The notes below the pieces were generated by a model. The model did no database searches and had not been told where the DNA came from. It saw only the letters and a list, made by a program, of their open reading frames with translations. Shown here one piece after another: positions 44,561 to 58,382 of a DNA stretch of 64,000 bases. How positions within the stretch are numbered: position 1 is the first letter of the stretch; each line of letters begins with the position of its first letter. A program made the position numbers and the translations under genes. This DNA is from Neurospora tetraspora. Lineage: Eukaryota; Ascomycota; Sordariomycetes; Sordariales; Sordariaceae. The stretch spans positions 4,526,001-4,590,000 of the forward strand of contig NW_026944387.1 in NCBI RefSeq assembly GCF_033439725.1. The letters run 5' to 3'.

Positions 44561-45401
44561 CGTTTCACACTAAAGTAAAAACTACATAATATTTCTTACG
44601 TTTTTTCTTACCAGCGTGAATTTGTAACGTAAAATTTTTAAATTAATTTCGAACCTAATTATTTTAAATTCGTTAATATTGATAAATCGTTGTATTTATT
44701 CGTAATAACGCCCCTTTCTTCGCGAAAAGAACCTACGACCGTATATACCGCCCGTTAACTATTCGATACTAAAGTTTAATATTATCGATAGCAATCCTTT
44801 AAACCCTTATTTACTACTAAAGAACCGAACTTTCGTAATACTATTCGTATTTTTAAATACGGTAAATCGTAAATTTAATAATATTTTAAGTCTTTAGAAG
44901 AATAAAATATACCAATTTAGAACCCTTATAGCCGTAGTCGACTATTAAGCCTCGCTAACGTAGAAAATAATACTTTTAAAATATATATTTACTAATTAAA
45001 TGAATTTAAATCCTTCGCTAAAAGAAATCTATCAATTAATACTATAAATAAATTACGTACCCGCTATATACTTCCTTTAGGAATAATGAATATAATAATT
45101 AGTACGTACAATAGAAATGAAATTATACCGAATTTAAATCGACGAAGGTTAAGCCTATAAAAATATAGCGATTTTCTACCAAATAATAAATTAAGGCGGT
45201 AATTAAATTCCTTAATATAAATAAAAAAATTATCGCCGAATACTAAATTACCTCCTCTAATTATTAGAATACTAATAAAGTTAATTACGATATAATAATA
45301 TTAGTAGATAATTTAGAAATTTTAGTAATAAAGAAGGAAAGGAAAAAGCGTATAAATTATTTATTTTATTTTTCTTTAATATAGAAAATTATTAATAAAT
45401 T

Positions 45402-48400
45402 GAAAAAGTCTTTTCGCACCGTCGTAAAAGTCTTTAAGCACCATCGACCCACCTTCTCCCTACCCTTCCCGCCTACGTCCCACCCTTCCTACTTTCCTAA
45501 CTAATAAAAATCGGTATATCCAAAGCGCAGACTATATTATTTCTACCTTCTACTAATGCCCCTCGTACCGCGCCCGCCAAACTCCTAAATTTTAATTTAT
45601 TATATATTTTAATCTCTACATAGGCTACTTTTAGTATTATACTAGCTAATATTAACTAATATTAACTATCTAATTTAATTTAACGATTATTTAAAGATAT
45701 ACGTTACTATGTTACTTCCTCTACTAAACTACCACTTTATATATTACTTCGTTATATTTAATTAATTTACTTCAATATTAATACATTATATTACTAAATA
45801 AACGAAACAATTATATTTAGTTAATAATATAGAATAATATGTTCTTTTTTAATATATTTCCTTAGCTAACCGTAATATCAATACCTAATATAATAACCTA
45901 GCCCGCGTACAATCGTAGCGCGGATAACCCCAATCCTACTTTAATAACTAACTCTATTCTAATTAAGCCTACCTCTACTTAACTTATAGAAATTAATAAT
46001 TAACTTAGTAATTAAAACGATAACGAATTTTATAACCCTCCCCAGCCTCGTTACGAATATAGCTATTATATTATGTTCAATACCTAATATAATACCTTTA
46101 ATAAATGAATAACAGCCGTCCAAGCGTAAGTAAAAGAATTTAATTATAATATTATAAAAGGTCGCTCCAATAACTTCTAGAAAGAATATAGTAATTATAT
46201 AAAATTCGAATTCGTTTATTTAATTAATCCTCTATATAAAGTAAATAATTACTTTGGTTCTATATTAATTACTAAATAGGGATGCTCTTAATAGGGGTAT
46301 ATTAAAGTATTAAAATATAACGATAGGAAGTAGACTTTCGAATTTAGAAAAGCCTATAAATCTTATAATTATTTACTTACTAAATAGCTATTAATTTATG
46401 GAACGTTTAAAGTATAATATAAAGGATTTATAGCCGTATATATTAACCGACCCAATATAACCAATCGCGAAATTACTATGGAATTACAAAAGAGGTTTCC
46501 TAATTTACACTTTATATTAAAATAATTTATCAACCTTCGTTATAAATTTAAAAAGGAAGTATACGCTAGGTATAACCCCTTTTAACTTACTATAAAACTT
46601 TTTAATAATAAGAAAGCCTACTTTTCAATTAATTAGCAGGATATAAAATAAACTAAACTAACCGCCCTCTTCTAAAATGATCTATAGGGAAAGGAATGTT
46701 AGAAGTAATACCTATAAGTATAAATATATAATAATATATATAAAATAAATAATAAAGACCTCGCCTTCTTCCAAATTATTAATATAATAGGGACTAACTA
46801 TACTTTTAATTATAGTTTTAAATTAATTAATAACGAACGTTAAAAGGGATTTAATTAGTTAATAAATTAAATTAATATTCGTTATAAAGCTATTAGCGCT
46901 TCTAAACCGCTAATAACTATTACGGACTATAATATAGTAATAAAGGTAGCTATTAAACGAATTTATCCCTAAACTCAATCCCAGCTCTATATTTTTTATA
47001 TTAATAAAAATATAATATTAAATATTAAGCGAAGGTAGGATAAAAAGGCAATTATTTAAGTTAATAATATTTAAGCCGCCATAAATATAGTATAAATATA
47101 ACCAAAAATATCGGTATTAATATAGTAAATAATTTAATTAATAGCTTAACTAGCCTAGCTAGCCTAGCCTAACAATATAACGAATTTAAAAGAATTCGAC
47201 GAAGAAAATTAAAAAAGAGAAACGCTATCTGCACCGCCATAAATCTCTTACTACACCGCCGCCCCACCCTTCCTGCTTTCTCGACCAATCAAAATCAATA
47301 CATCCTAACCGCGGCCCTCTCGCTACTTCCCAATTATATTCTTTTATAGATTTTGCCCAAAAGTCTAAGCATTAAATTATTTTATAAAATGTTATATAGT
47401 TAGTGCCCAACATAATGCCCAACCCAAATGTACGCCTAAATTAGTAACCTTACAAGGCATTTTACAAGGTACTTTACAAGGCACTTAGTAGTACGGTCGC
47501 GCACGTCCGTCGGGTCAGCTATCTATATTACAGTTAACTAGGGAAATACACTAAAAGATAATAGATTATTCCGTACCGTCGACTAGAAGCGAGTGCTCTA
47601 TTTACTTTCGTAATATTTAGTAATACGCGGGGTAATAGATTAATTAAACGTAACGAAGGTAATAAAGGTAGTAATATATTTAATAGAGAAAATAATACGA
47701 CGATAGCTAGTATAGTACGAGGGTAGCTTATACAACGCGTAATAGCCTAAAATCTAAGAGCTTAGCGGGCGCGGTACGAAAAAGATTAGGTACAGTAGAA
47801 TTAAAAGCGGGAGCTAAAAGAAGCGAGGGGATATACCAATTTTGATTAGTCGAGAAAGCAGGAAGGGTAGGGTGGCGGTATAGTAAAAGATTTATAGCGG
47901 TGCAGATAGCGTTTCTCTTAAAAAATACATAACTATCTTAATCAATTAATAGACGGTATGGATAATCTAAAACTTCTCCTTAATATTATAAAATATTTAT
48001 AATTTAAACTTTATATTTTTTAAAAGTAAATATACTATATATATATTATTAAGAATTTCAATACCACTTAGGGAAAATTCTACAACTACTTTTCGTAATA
48101 AATAATAATCATTATATATTTAAAAAAGAGGTATATAATATTAAAAGAGGAGTAGGCTACCTAATATATTAATAAGAAGCTTAATTTTAATTACCGTACT
48201 ATATTACTAATTTAAATAATTAGCCCAAATTTAAAAAACTTTATTATTAAAAATAAATTATTTTTAACTATATTAATTCCTATATAATCTATAGCATACT
48301 AACCATCCTTCTACATATAGGTAGTTCCCTAATCGTCGCCGCTATTATATAAAATTTTAATCTACTTAATATTATAAAATATTAAATCGAGGAGGAGATA

Positions 48401-49710
48401 AAAAAAGTAAAAAGTACGTATAAAACGCGAATATTTTAATATAATATAGGCTCATAATACCCCTAAAATATATATTAATTAGTATTTAATAAAGTAGTAC
48501 GTTAACGTCGTATTATACTTAATACTATCCCAACGGAAATTAGACCGGACCCTAATAAATTAAAATTATATATAAGTAAATTTACTATATAATTTAATTT
48601 ATTGTATTCGTGTAACTTATTAGAACGCCATCTTAACCGATTTTAAATATTAAAATTTAATAAATTAAACTTTCACCTATATTAATAATTATAAAGATCT
48701 TTTAATAAGGGGGACGAATATTTAAGGTATTAAAATTTCAATAAAGTAACGAAGCTTAAAAGTCGCCTTCGTAACGCTATACTATTTATATTTAATCTTC
48801 GCGCTCCCCAATTAACTATACCAATTAATATTTAAACCCCTCTACTTTTTACAATACTAATTCAATTTTAAATAATAATATTATAAAATCCCTAAAAATA
48901 GGGATAACCTCGCCTCCAACCTACTTACAGCCGATAGCCTAAAGTAAGCTGCAACCTTACAATTTTAATACAAATAACGCTGTTAATTTAGTAAAATACA
49001 TTTGTATAAGAAAATATTAATTTAAAAATAAAGGATATAACCGATTACTAACCTCTAATTCCGTTATAGAAGGAACGAAGCCACGCCGCGAAGCTCTATA
49101 TAAATTACATAAAGAGGAAGCAATATTATATAAAGAAGGGGTAGAAGAAAAAGAGGAAATAATTCTATATAGGGTAGAGGAGGTTATACTATTAATACTA
49201 TAAAAAAAGGAGGTATAAAGGGAGGAAGTATACTAACTAATATTCTAATTAGTATATAAAGTAATTAACGCAATATATCGCTAGCATACAAAATTAATAA
49301 ATAAGGGTCTAGGGGGCTCGCTAGCAAATAAATTAACCCTTTATATAATAAATATTATATAAATTAATAATATATAAATTAATATAAATTAAATACAATT
49401 AATTAATTAAGTATAATTAAGTAAAATATACGACCGTACCGCTACGTACCCTATAAAGTACGCTATAAAATACCCTATAAAATAACTAATTTGGGTATAT
49501 ATTTAAGTTGGGCACTAGCTATATAATATTTTATAAAATAATATAATACCTAAATTTCTAAGCGAAATTTATAAAAGAATACAATTACTAAGTAGAAGGT
49601 AGACTACGGTTTAAATACGCCGATTTTAATTACTCGAAAAAGCTGAAAGGGTAGGGAGAGGGTAGGTCGATAATATTTGAAGACTTTTACAATAGTGCAA
49701 AAAGACTTTC
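45402..49710 (+). mobile_element. MULE DNA transposon, copy A, with a nested MITE
   Basis: Inverted ends of roughly 100 bp (GAAAAAGTCTTTTCGCACCG at the left; right end ...AAAAAGACTTTC) and a perfect 10-bp direct repeat TTAATAAATT (45392-45401, 49711-49720). Between about 46.1 and 47.2 kb the plus strand retains a MULE-transposase pattern: IINIIGTNYTFNYSF, then NERxKGFNxLINxINIRYK and LITITDYNI with the catalytic-type Asp, then CIF/YIF-HIN-like residues. C-terminal coiled, Glu-rich sequence is still traceable near 49.1-49.25 kb. It is interrupted by a 701-bp guest at 47217-47917. Net length about 3.6 kb equals that of copy B. Inactive through RIP. Confidence 0.88.
47217..47917. mobile_element. 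701-bp non-autonomous MULE derivative (MITE) inside copy A
   Basis: Inverted ends GAGAAACGCTATCTGCACCG... with complementary right end, and an 8-bp duplication TTAAAAAA (47209-47216, 47918-47925); copy B carries the undisturbed site near 59.42 kb. Its left ~300 bases match, in complement, the right subterminal region of the full MULE (about 49400-49700), and its right ~300 bases match, in complement, the MULE's left end (45490-45790). It is thus an internally deleted relative made of the two ends only, without transposase, inserted into its own family. It is less AT-rich than its host. Confidence 0.85.
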
Positions 49711-49720
49711 TTAATAAATT

Positions 49721-50126
49721 GTTAATTATAGAAATTATAATTAAAAGTATTCGATTTCGTAAATAAGGAATCCGTTACCTTTATCGGTAATAATAATATA
49801 ATTAGCATTTCTCTACCCCTCTTCGCTATTTTTAAATAATAACCGTCTTTCGAAATAATTAATAATAATTTTAATAGTAACGTTCGCTTTATTTAATTTA
49901 ATACCGCATTTAATAATTCAAAAATCAGAATAGATTAAATCCGTTATTTTAATAAATACTCTTAGAAGTACTACGCAAAAGTAAAGCGGTATAAAACTTA
50001 TACTAATTTTATAAAGTAGTTTAAATATAATAAAATAAGGTATAATATTATATTCGATATCTATAATTATTTAAAAGATATTAATATCATTTACTTCATA
50101 AGGATTACTACCCTATTTAATAAAAA
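49721..50126 (+). other. middle fragment of the pogo-like element
   Basis: This sequence, between the two MULEs, belongs to the outer pogo-like element. It is AT-rich and RIP-eroded; no domain can be named with confidence in this piece. Confidence 0.55.
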
Positions 50127-50898
50127 CAGAAAGTTTTTTTACACTATTATAAAAGTCTTTAGGCACCGTCGACCTACCCTTTCCCCACCCTTCCCGCCTA
50201 CGTTCTACCCTTCCTACTTTCCTAATTAATAAAAATCAGTATATTTAAAGTACTGACTATATTATTTCCACCTTATACCGATCCCCCTCGTACTACGCCC
50301 GCTAAACTCCCAAATTTCAACCTATTATATATTTTAATCCCTATATAAACTACTTTTAATATTATACTAACTAATATTAATTAATATTAACTATCTAATT
50401 TAATTTAACGATTATTTTAATATATACTTTATTATATTATCTCCTCTATTAAACTACTACCTTATATATTATTTCGTTATATTCAATTAATTCACTTTAA
50501 TACTAATATATTGTATTACTAAATAAATAAAGTGATTATATTTAATTAATATTATAAAATCATATATTATTTTTTAATATATTTCCTTAACTAACCGTAA
50601 TATAGATAGCTAATATAACAACTTAGCTTACGTATAACTATAGTACGGATAACCCTAATCCTAATCCGATAACTAACCTTACCCTAATCGAACCTACTTC
50701 TACCTAACCTATAAAAATTAATAACTAACCTAATAATTAAAACAATAACGAATTTTATAACCTTTTCCGCCTTCGTTATAAATATAGCAATTATATTATT
50801 TTTAATATTTACTATAATATTTTTAATAAATTAATAACGGCCGTTTAAGCGTGGCTAAAAGAATTTGGTTATAATGTTATAAAGGGTCGCTCTAATAA

Positions 50899-51155
50899 TA
50901 TCACGGGGCGAGAGGGCACCGTTAAGAGTAGGGTAAGATATACGTTATTATACGAGGGAGAGAAAGGGAAGTGTACGTAGAAGACTAGCTATATAGGCAA
51001 GAGCCTAGGTAGGCTAGTCCGTACGCGTAAGACTATATATAATTAGAATATATAATTAGTACGTAAATACATAGCTCTGGACTACAGCACTAATTCTAAT
51101 ATAGTATATATATAGTTAATATAGTATAATTGTATTATAAACTAGCCCTACAATA
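50899..51155 (-). repeat. LTR of gypsy element (downstream LTR)
   Basis: About 257 bp, starting TATCACGGGGCGAGAGG on the plus strand and ending in CTACAATA; it pairs with 58141-58382. Confidence 0.88.
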
Positions 51156-54100
51156 CTATCCCCCCTTAAAAGAGGCTCGTAGAGCTGAAAGAAATCTATA
51201 TATACGTATAATAATAAACTCATCCCTTTATATTATTATAATCTACAAATTACGTCGGGGGTAATTTTCTCAACTATATATCCATTAAACGCCCTATAAT
51301 CCTTCTAAATATTAAGTATAATTTATCCTCTACTTCCTTGCTAACTATTATATTTATTTCGATTATTATAATTAAATCCGGGAGTAGTCTCGTTATATCG
51401 ATAACCGAGGTAGCCTTTTGGAAGCGGGCGGAATAGCGCCGCGGGGTTTCAGGAGCGGGGGCGGGAATTAGAGAGTCGGTAATTAGAGAATTAGAAGCGA
51501 AGCGATATAGAAAGCTTTAAATTTCTAAAAGGACCAGTTTATCCGAGTTTTCATAATAAAATTATTATAAGCAATATTTATAATTAATAATATTATTAAC
51601 GGGTTCCTAAGTAAGGTTTTCGGTTTTCTACTTTATATAATAATATTAATATAAATTACTGCCTAATTAGGCGTAATTAGGGTTATTTTTCGAAAGCCTA
51701 TTCTTCGTATTCCTGTTAATCGTCTGTACGAATTATAATATGGCCGTTATTTACCCAAATATTTAATAACGTATTCTATTTTAGTAATTTTTTATTAAAT
51801 TATAATTATATTATAGAGACGTAGAAGACTAGCGAATATTTTATATTAGTCGGTAAAGCGAAATAAATAATATAAAATTCGGTTCGAATAATTTTAAATA
51901 ATCCTTCCTAATAGGATAAGAGTTTTATATAGGGGCGACTATTAGCGAGGTTAATTATATTTAATAAAATTATATTGCTAGTATAGTATTTAAGGGAATT
52001 AGTACGCTTTTTATTAACGTTATCCTTATATTATTCCTAGGTACGACGAATTTACTAGACTATAAAATCCTAAATTTTCTAAAAGCGGTCTACTAATTTT
52101 GAAATTTTATAATATTTTTTTAATTAAGTTAATAATAAATTTGGGGGGGGTAATATACGAAATTCCATATTTATCCGTAAATAATAATTATAATTAGCAA
52201 AGAAGGGGGAAATGTTTATTAACGACGATATAGCGTTATTATTAGCAAATTCTGCGATTGGTAATTATTTTGCCTAATCCGTTTATATTTAATTAATATA
52301 GAATTATAAGAATTATTTCATTTTAATATCAATCCGTTCAGTTTAAATGTTAATTTGGGGGTAGAAAGTGGAAGTTAGTTTACGAATAATAAATAATCTT
52401 TTGTAAAGGGTAAATTAGAAATATAATATAAATTGAATATTTCTATTAGATGGGATAGTATTTAGTAGATTATAAAATAAATAAATATAGTTCATAAAGT
52501 AATTTACGAATTCTTTAGTTTTTAAAATTATAATTGGAATATAGTATTGTATTTTAATTAGGCGGTCAATGACGACGGTAATATATTCAAAGGTTTTGCT
52601 GATGTAAGTATTTTCCGGCAATGGGGTAATATAATCGATTATAATATCCTTTTATGGTATTAAGGATATAGCTACGAGCTTAAAATAATTAGCGGAGCTT
52701 TATTTAATTAATTTAATTTTTATATAAAGGAAATACCCTTTATGGAAGATTTTATATTATTATATATACCTTCTTAATAGAATTTATATTATAAAAATTT
52801 ATATATAGCGTTACGGCTAAGGTAGCCCGCGCTTAGGGAATTATATTAGTGATTAATTAATTAAAATTAGAATTCTTTATTATAGGGGTCGATAATAATT
52901 TTATTCCGCTACTTCGTAATATTATAAACAATGTAATATTTTAAGAAGCTGTAATAGAAAACCTTCCCGATTATTAACGGCTATTAACGCTTTATTTTAT
53001 ATATTAAATAAGAAACTAATTTTTATAAAAATGTAGAAGTTTTATAGTTCGTCCTAAATAGGTCATTAATTAATTTATTATCGAAATCGTTTATATTTAG
53101 TAAGGAAAGGGGGAAATTGGCCGCGGGGTCTTCGAAATAGCTTTTTTCGAATTATAAAGGGTTTAATAGAATTTTTTTGCGGGCAATTAAACGGTCGTCC
53201 TCGATATCCGCGAGGTCGGTTATTAGGTTTACAGTTTAAAGTATTAGGGTAGAGGCTCTTCAAACCCGGGGTATATTTAATGGGAAAATTGAATTATAAT
53301 AGGAATTAGGACTATTATATATAATGTTAAATTAATTACTTACTAATCGTAAAAATTTATAGATTCTTATAATTTATTAAAATATTAAATAATTATTAGG
53401 CTCCTTTAAATTCTAGCCTCTATTCTTCTAGAGTTTTAATAATAGTTAGTAATTCTTTATTATATACGTTATAATTATATTTTTAGGAGGTATATTTGGC
53501 CGAAAAATAAGCGACAGGGTAAAGTATACTATTGTTATTATATTGTAATAAGGTACCGCCAACGGCCTAGTTAGAGGTATCCGTTTCGATAATAATTTTT
53601 TAATCTAGTCGTAAATCTTCAATATAGGTCCTTTAGTAAAGGCTTTTTCTAAAGACTCGAAAATTCTCTAATAGCTACTATTTTAAATCTAAAATATATT
53701 TTTCATAATGAATTTATAAAGTAGAGTCGCTATAATCGAGAATTCCTTTATAAAGTGTCGATAAAAGTTAATAAAATTTAAAAAGAATTGTAAGGATTTT
53801 TTAAATTCGGGGGCTTATTATTCAGTAATTACAATAATTTTCTCTAAATCTATTTCGATGCCGCTTAATATAATAATTAAACTTAAATATTTCGTATAAA
53901 TTATATAAAATTCGTACTTATTAATATTAACGTTTAGGCCCGCCTTAATAAGTTTATTGAATATATTATTAATATAGCGTTCGTAGTCCCGTACGTTATC
54001 GGAATAAATAAGCATATTATCGAAATAGATAGTCGTATAGACGTCGAAAACGTTATAAAGAAGATTGTTAATATAATTTTGGAAAGCCCCCGGGGCGCCT

Positions 54101-57100
54101 TATAAATTAAAAGGAATAATTAACGATTTAAATAAATTAAACTGTATAATAAAAGCGGTTAGCTATTCGTAGCTTTATTTCATACGAATACGATTAAGAA
54201 TTACGATTAAGTTAAATTTAGTAAAAGTTTTCGCGCGGTAAATTATATTAAAAGTTTCTTTAATTAGCGGTAAAAAGTAGCGGAATTCAAAAATTATATT
54301 ATTAATACTTTTATAATCGATATAAATACGTATTCTTCCACCTAGTTTCTTAATAAATAGTACTAACGCTAATACTTCGGATTAGGAAGGCTTAATAAAT
54401 TTCTTTTTAAAATTATCGTCGATTTATTTCTTAATAACGTTAAATTCGTTAGGGTTGAAAGTACAATTACGGGAGGCGGGCGGCGTAATTCCCGGGCGGA
54501 GTTGGAATTTAAAATTATAAAACCGAACAAAAGGAAGGATTTTAGCACCTTCTTACCTAAATATATTAATATAATACTAGTATTATTTAGGTAGTTTCGT
54601 TTGGATTTAAACGTCGGTTTTAAAGGGTTTATCGGCCTTCTCGTAAAATTTAGTAACGTCTTCCAAAGTAATTTTATTAATAGAAATATTATTAGTTGTA
54701 AAGTAATTATTAATAATTTTTTCGTAGCGGGGGAAATCTTCATTTTTATTAATAACCGTATCCCTATTTCCTTTACTAATTAGAATTTTAATTTATTAAT
54801 AGAAGTAATTATTAAAGAATTATTTATACTTTTAACCTCTTCTTCCTAATACTGTTTTTTATTATATTTTCTATTAATTTATTATTAATATTATTAGGGT
54901 CTAAGGCTCCTCCATCCTCCTCTACGTTATCCTCCTTAATTAGTTTTTTAATATCTTTTTCTATATTAGTTCGTATCGTATAGATAATTTATAATTTATA
55001 CTTTTCAGCTAACTAATTAAAATTCGAGGCGGACAATTCTTTAATATTATTAGGATTAATAGAACCTTTAGGGATACTATAAAATTTAATCGGTATTCGG
55101 TAGTTAATATAACTACTACGAACCCTTTTAACTACCTAGTAAAATATTAGAAATATATAGGGTCCAATCGTAGGTAAGACGGTAAATATAAATATTTGGC
55201 CCGGGTTACTAAGGGTTTTACTAATAAGTACGGTCTTGAATTAATTAGCGATTCGATTTTTAAAGCGATTGAATTATTAACGACCGGCCTTTTTTATAAT
55301 TATAGAGGCGGTACGTAAATTTTAATTATAGTAGCAATTATTTTAATTCCCCTTCGTTAAGGACCTTTTCGTAAAATAGATTTTTATATATAGAGTATAT
55401 ACTGGCTACTTTAATTAAAAGTATTAAGAAGGCGTATTATTTAATTAGCGGATTATAACGGAAGTAAATTAGAATTTTACGAAGGAAGTAACCTCGCTAT
55501 TTATAAGCGGGGCCGAACGAAAGAAAATTGCTAGGCTAATTGATACCGGGGGCGTAATAAATTAACTAAAGATAGCCTAAAATAATAGGGTTATCTTCTG
55601 CCAAATCGTAAATAAGTAGGTTAATAATTTCGTAATAAACGCCTATTTATATTATTAATTTAAAGAAATAAGTAATATTACTTTTAATATAGCCGTCGGT
55701 AAGATAAAGGAATTTAGGGGCTACTAATTTAAAATAAGGGAGCTAATAATAATAAATAAAACGACGGTTAATAAAATTAAGAGTATTATAATTACTATTA
55801 ACGAGGGCAGAATAGTATAATTTATACGGCTTTTAAAATATGTAGATAGAAAGATTTATTAAATTAGAATATTTATAACGATTATTTATTAAAACTTTAT
55901 TTATTTTTATAATATTTAATTATATAAGGATAGGCACCTATCTTCTTCTTTATTTTATAAATTAGTACTTTTAAGCGTAATTTAGTTAGGAAGCTATATA
56001 TTTTCCTAACTATAAATAGAGCTATTGTTATCGCCTATAATAGGACCGACGAAACCGGGCTAGTAAATAGGGACAGGGTAATAGTAATTGCTAGGGCCGG
56101 AGGTGCTGGGAGTTAGGACGTTTATTAGTATACTTATAGGAAGGGTAGTACTTATAGTATTAATTTAATAGCCGCCGCTATTATAAGGACGCTATTAACT
56201 ATAATTATATTAATTCTAAGTAGGCTATTAATTACCGTTATTACTACTACCGCTACTATTATTGTTATTATTATTACTATTTTTATATTTATTTTTATTT
56301 TTATTTTTATTATAATTAAAAAATTTAATTTCCTTCTTAAAGTTGATACGAGAGTGGTATTCAGCCAAGAAATAACCCTTCTTATTATAGCGAATATATA
56401 TTCCATTCTTTATACGGAATTTGAAAATTTTAATATTAATTATACGAAAGAATTGGATATCGGAAGCGGATATAGCGTCGAAGTCTATAATATTACCGCT
56501 TTAGTTAATATTAGTTTCGGGAGCGGAAGCGTTAGTACCGGCGCTAATAATAGTATTAGTTTTATAGAAGGAATTAGCGTTCTTCTTATACTAATCTTTA
56601 TCCTTAAAATTCTTAATTAAATTATCGGCCTGAGTAAATTACTCTTCATATTTATTATTAGTAAATTCGTTGCTCTAATAAATAAAAGTAATACGGATAC
56701 GTTCGTCAATCTTTTAATAAAAGTAATAAATTTTTATACCGTTATTAAAACTGTAACGGTCGATAAGGAGGGTGAAATTTTCTTCGACATTTTACTACTT
56801 TATTCCTTTAATTATTTTTAGCTCCTCTAATTCGCAGCGAAAATAAATGACAACGTTAATATTATTATACTTTTTATTAAATTCATCGAATAATTCGAAG
56901 GTTATATTCTATTTAGTAGGTTTACTAGTAAAGATTTTATTAAATTCGGTCTCAATAGCTTTAAAGGGAGGGCCTTTGATAAAGTAGGCAATTAGCGAAA
57001 ATTTAATACGTTTAATAATAAAACATTTGAATTTATCGACATAAATTAATTTAATACGGAGACGTTAAACGTAGTATTTAATAATACGTTCGATAGAAAT

Positions 57101-58140
57101 ATTTTTACTATCGAAAATAGGAAATATAATAATATATAATATTACTTTATAGCCGCTATGGTCGTTAGAAATTATCATTTCAGTGCCCTCGTCGTTATTA
57201 AGGTCTTTAGGAGGCGGGGGCGGAATAATAGCTTCGAGTTCGGGGATAGGTTTAACCTTAAAAATAACAATAAAATATTATGAAAATTATTAAGGTATTT
57301 TAAATATTCATTATATTACTTTCTATACGCCTTTTTAAAATTAGTATAAAAGTCGGCCAATTCTTACCTTGATATAATAATATCTTTATTAAAGGAATTA
57401 ACAATACTAGAATAAATGTTATAAATAATTTTAAATTCGTTAGTGTAATTATTACGGAGATCGTTAATAATTTTATTATAAGTCTTAATTATTTCCTATA
57501 CGTAAAAGAGGGTTTAAATCTAAATTATAATAATATTACTTTTATAATATTTAATATCATATTCGGCGGTAATAAACTTAACTTCGTGAATTTGAAATTC
57601 TTCCTATACTTCTTAGATTTAAATATAGGCAACGATAATATCGTTATAGAGAAGACAGTTCAAGGCCTTAAAAATTACTTAAGAGACGGGGAATTAAACG
57701 ACGCTAAATATATATTCGGTAACGATATTAATTTAAATTGCTTAGTTATTAAAGGATTCGAAAGCTTAAGTAATATTAAAGTAATATTTTTAATTAGCCG
57801 GGTCTAAAGTAGCGAAAGCGCTGACCGCAATAATAATAAGAAAATTATTAGTTATTAAGGGAGCGTATAAAACGATATCGCTAGATATTAATCGTTAAAT
57901 TAATACGCCGGGTAAATAAAAGTGAAAGGAGAATACGAACCGTTTAATAGCAATATTCAGTTTAATAGTTTACTTAGTTCGAAGTTAGAATTATAACGCG
58001 GAGTTTTAATGTATAAAAATAAATTTTAATTTCGAATCGATAATATTAAATTAGCGATGTTATAACAATTAAAATTAATTAATTATAATCGCTCTTCTCT
58101 TAAGTAAACGCGCGCAGCGCAATAGTAAACTATAATAAAT

Positions 58141-58382
58141 TATTACGGGGCGAGAGGGTACCGTTAAGGGTAGGGTAAAATATACGTTATTATATAAGGG
58201 AGAGAAAGGGAAGTGTACGTAGAGGACTAATTATATAAGCGAGAGCCTAAGTAAACTAGTCCGTACGCGTATACGTAAGATTGTACGTAATTAAAATATA
58301 ATTTTGAGCTACGGTACCAGCTTTGGCATAATATATGTGTAGTCAGTGCAGTGCAACCATATTATAGGCTAGCGCTATGATA
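58141..58382 (-). repeat. LTR of gypsy element (upstream LTR)
   Basis: About 242 bp, starting TATTACGGGGCGAGAGG on the plus strand and ending in CTATGATA, followed by the target duplication AATAA. Confidence 0.88.

Larger units (their letters stand above)
50899..58382 (-). mobile_element. Ty3/gypsy LTR retrotransposon fossil, minus orientation
   Basis: Flanked by LTRs of about 257 and 242 bp and by the 5-bp target duplication AATAA (50894-50898, 58383-58387), inserted in MULE copy B. Internal remnants run right to left: probable gag region about 56-58 kb, reverse transcriptase around 53.8-54.4 kb (YSDN, GLNVNINKYEF), and integrase core around 52.3-52.7 kb (VVIDRLIKI). Integrase after reverse transcriptase is the gypsy order. 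A polypurine tract (complement of CCCCCCTTAAAAG) abuts the left LTR, confirming orientation. The whole element is heavily broken in the RIP manner. It is younger than MULE copy B, since it sits inside it. Confidence 0.88.

Noticed and set aside
47217-47917. CRISPR-like or phage-like array
   Set aside because: The repeats are terminal inverted repeats of eukaryotic transposons; there is no regular spacer structure anywhere in the window.
52415-57807. Open frames of 60-124 codons in the AT-rich block as host genes
   Set aside because: They are remnants of the gypsy element or chance frames in AT-rich DNA.
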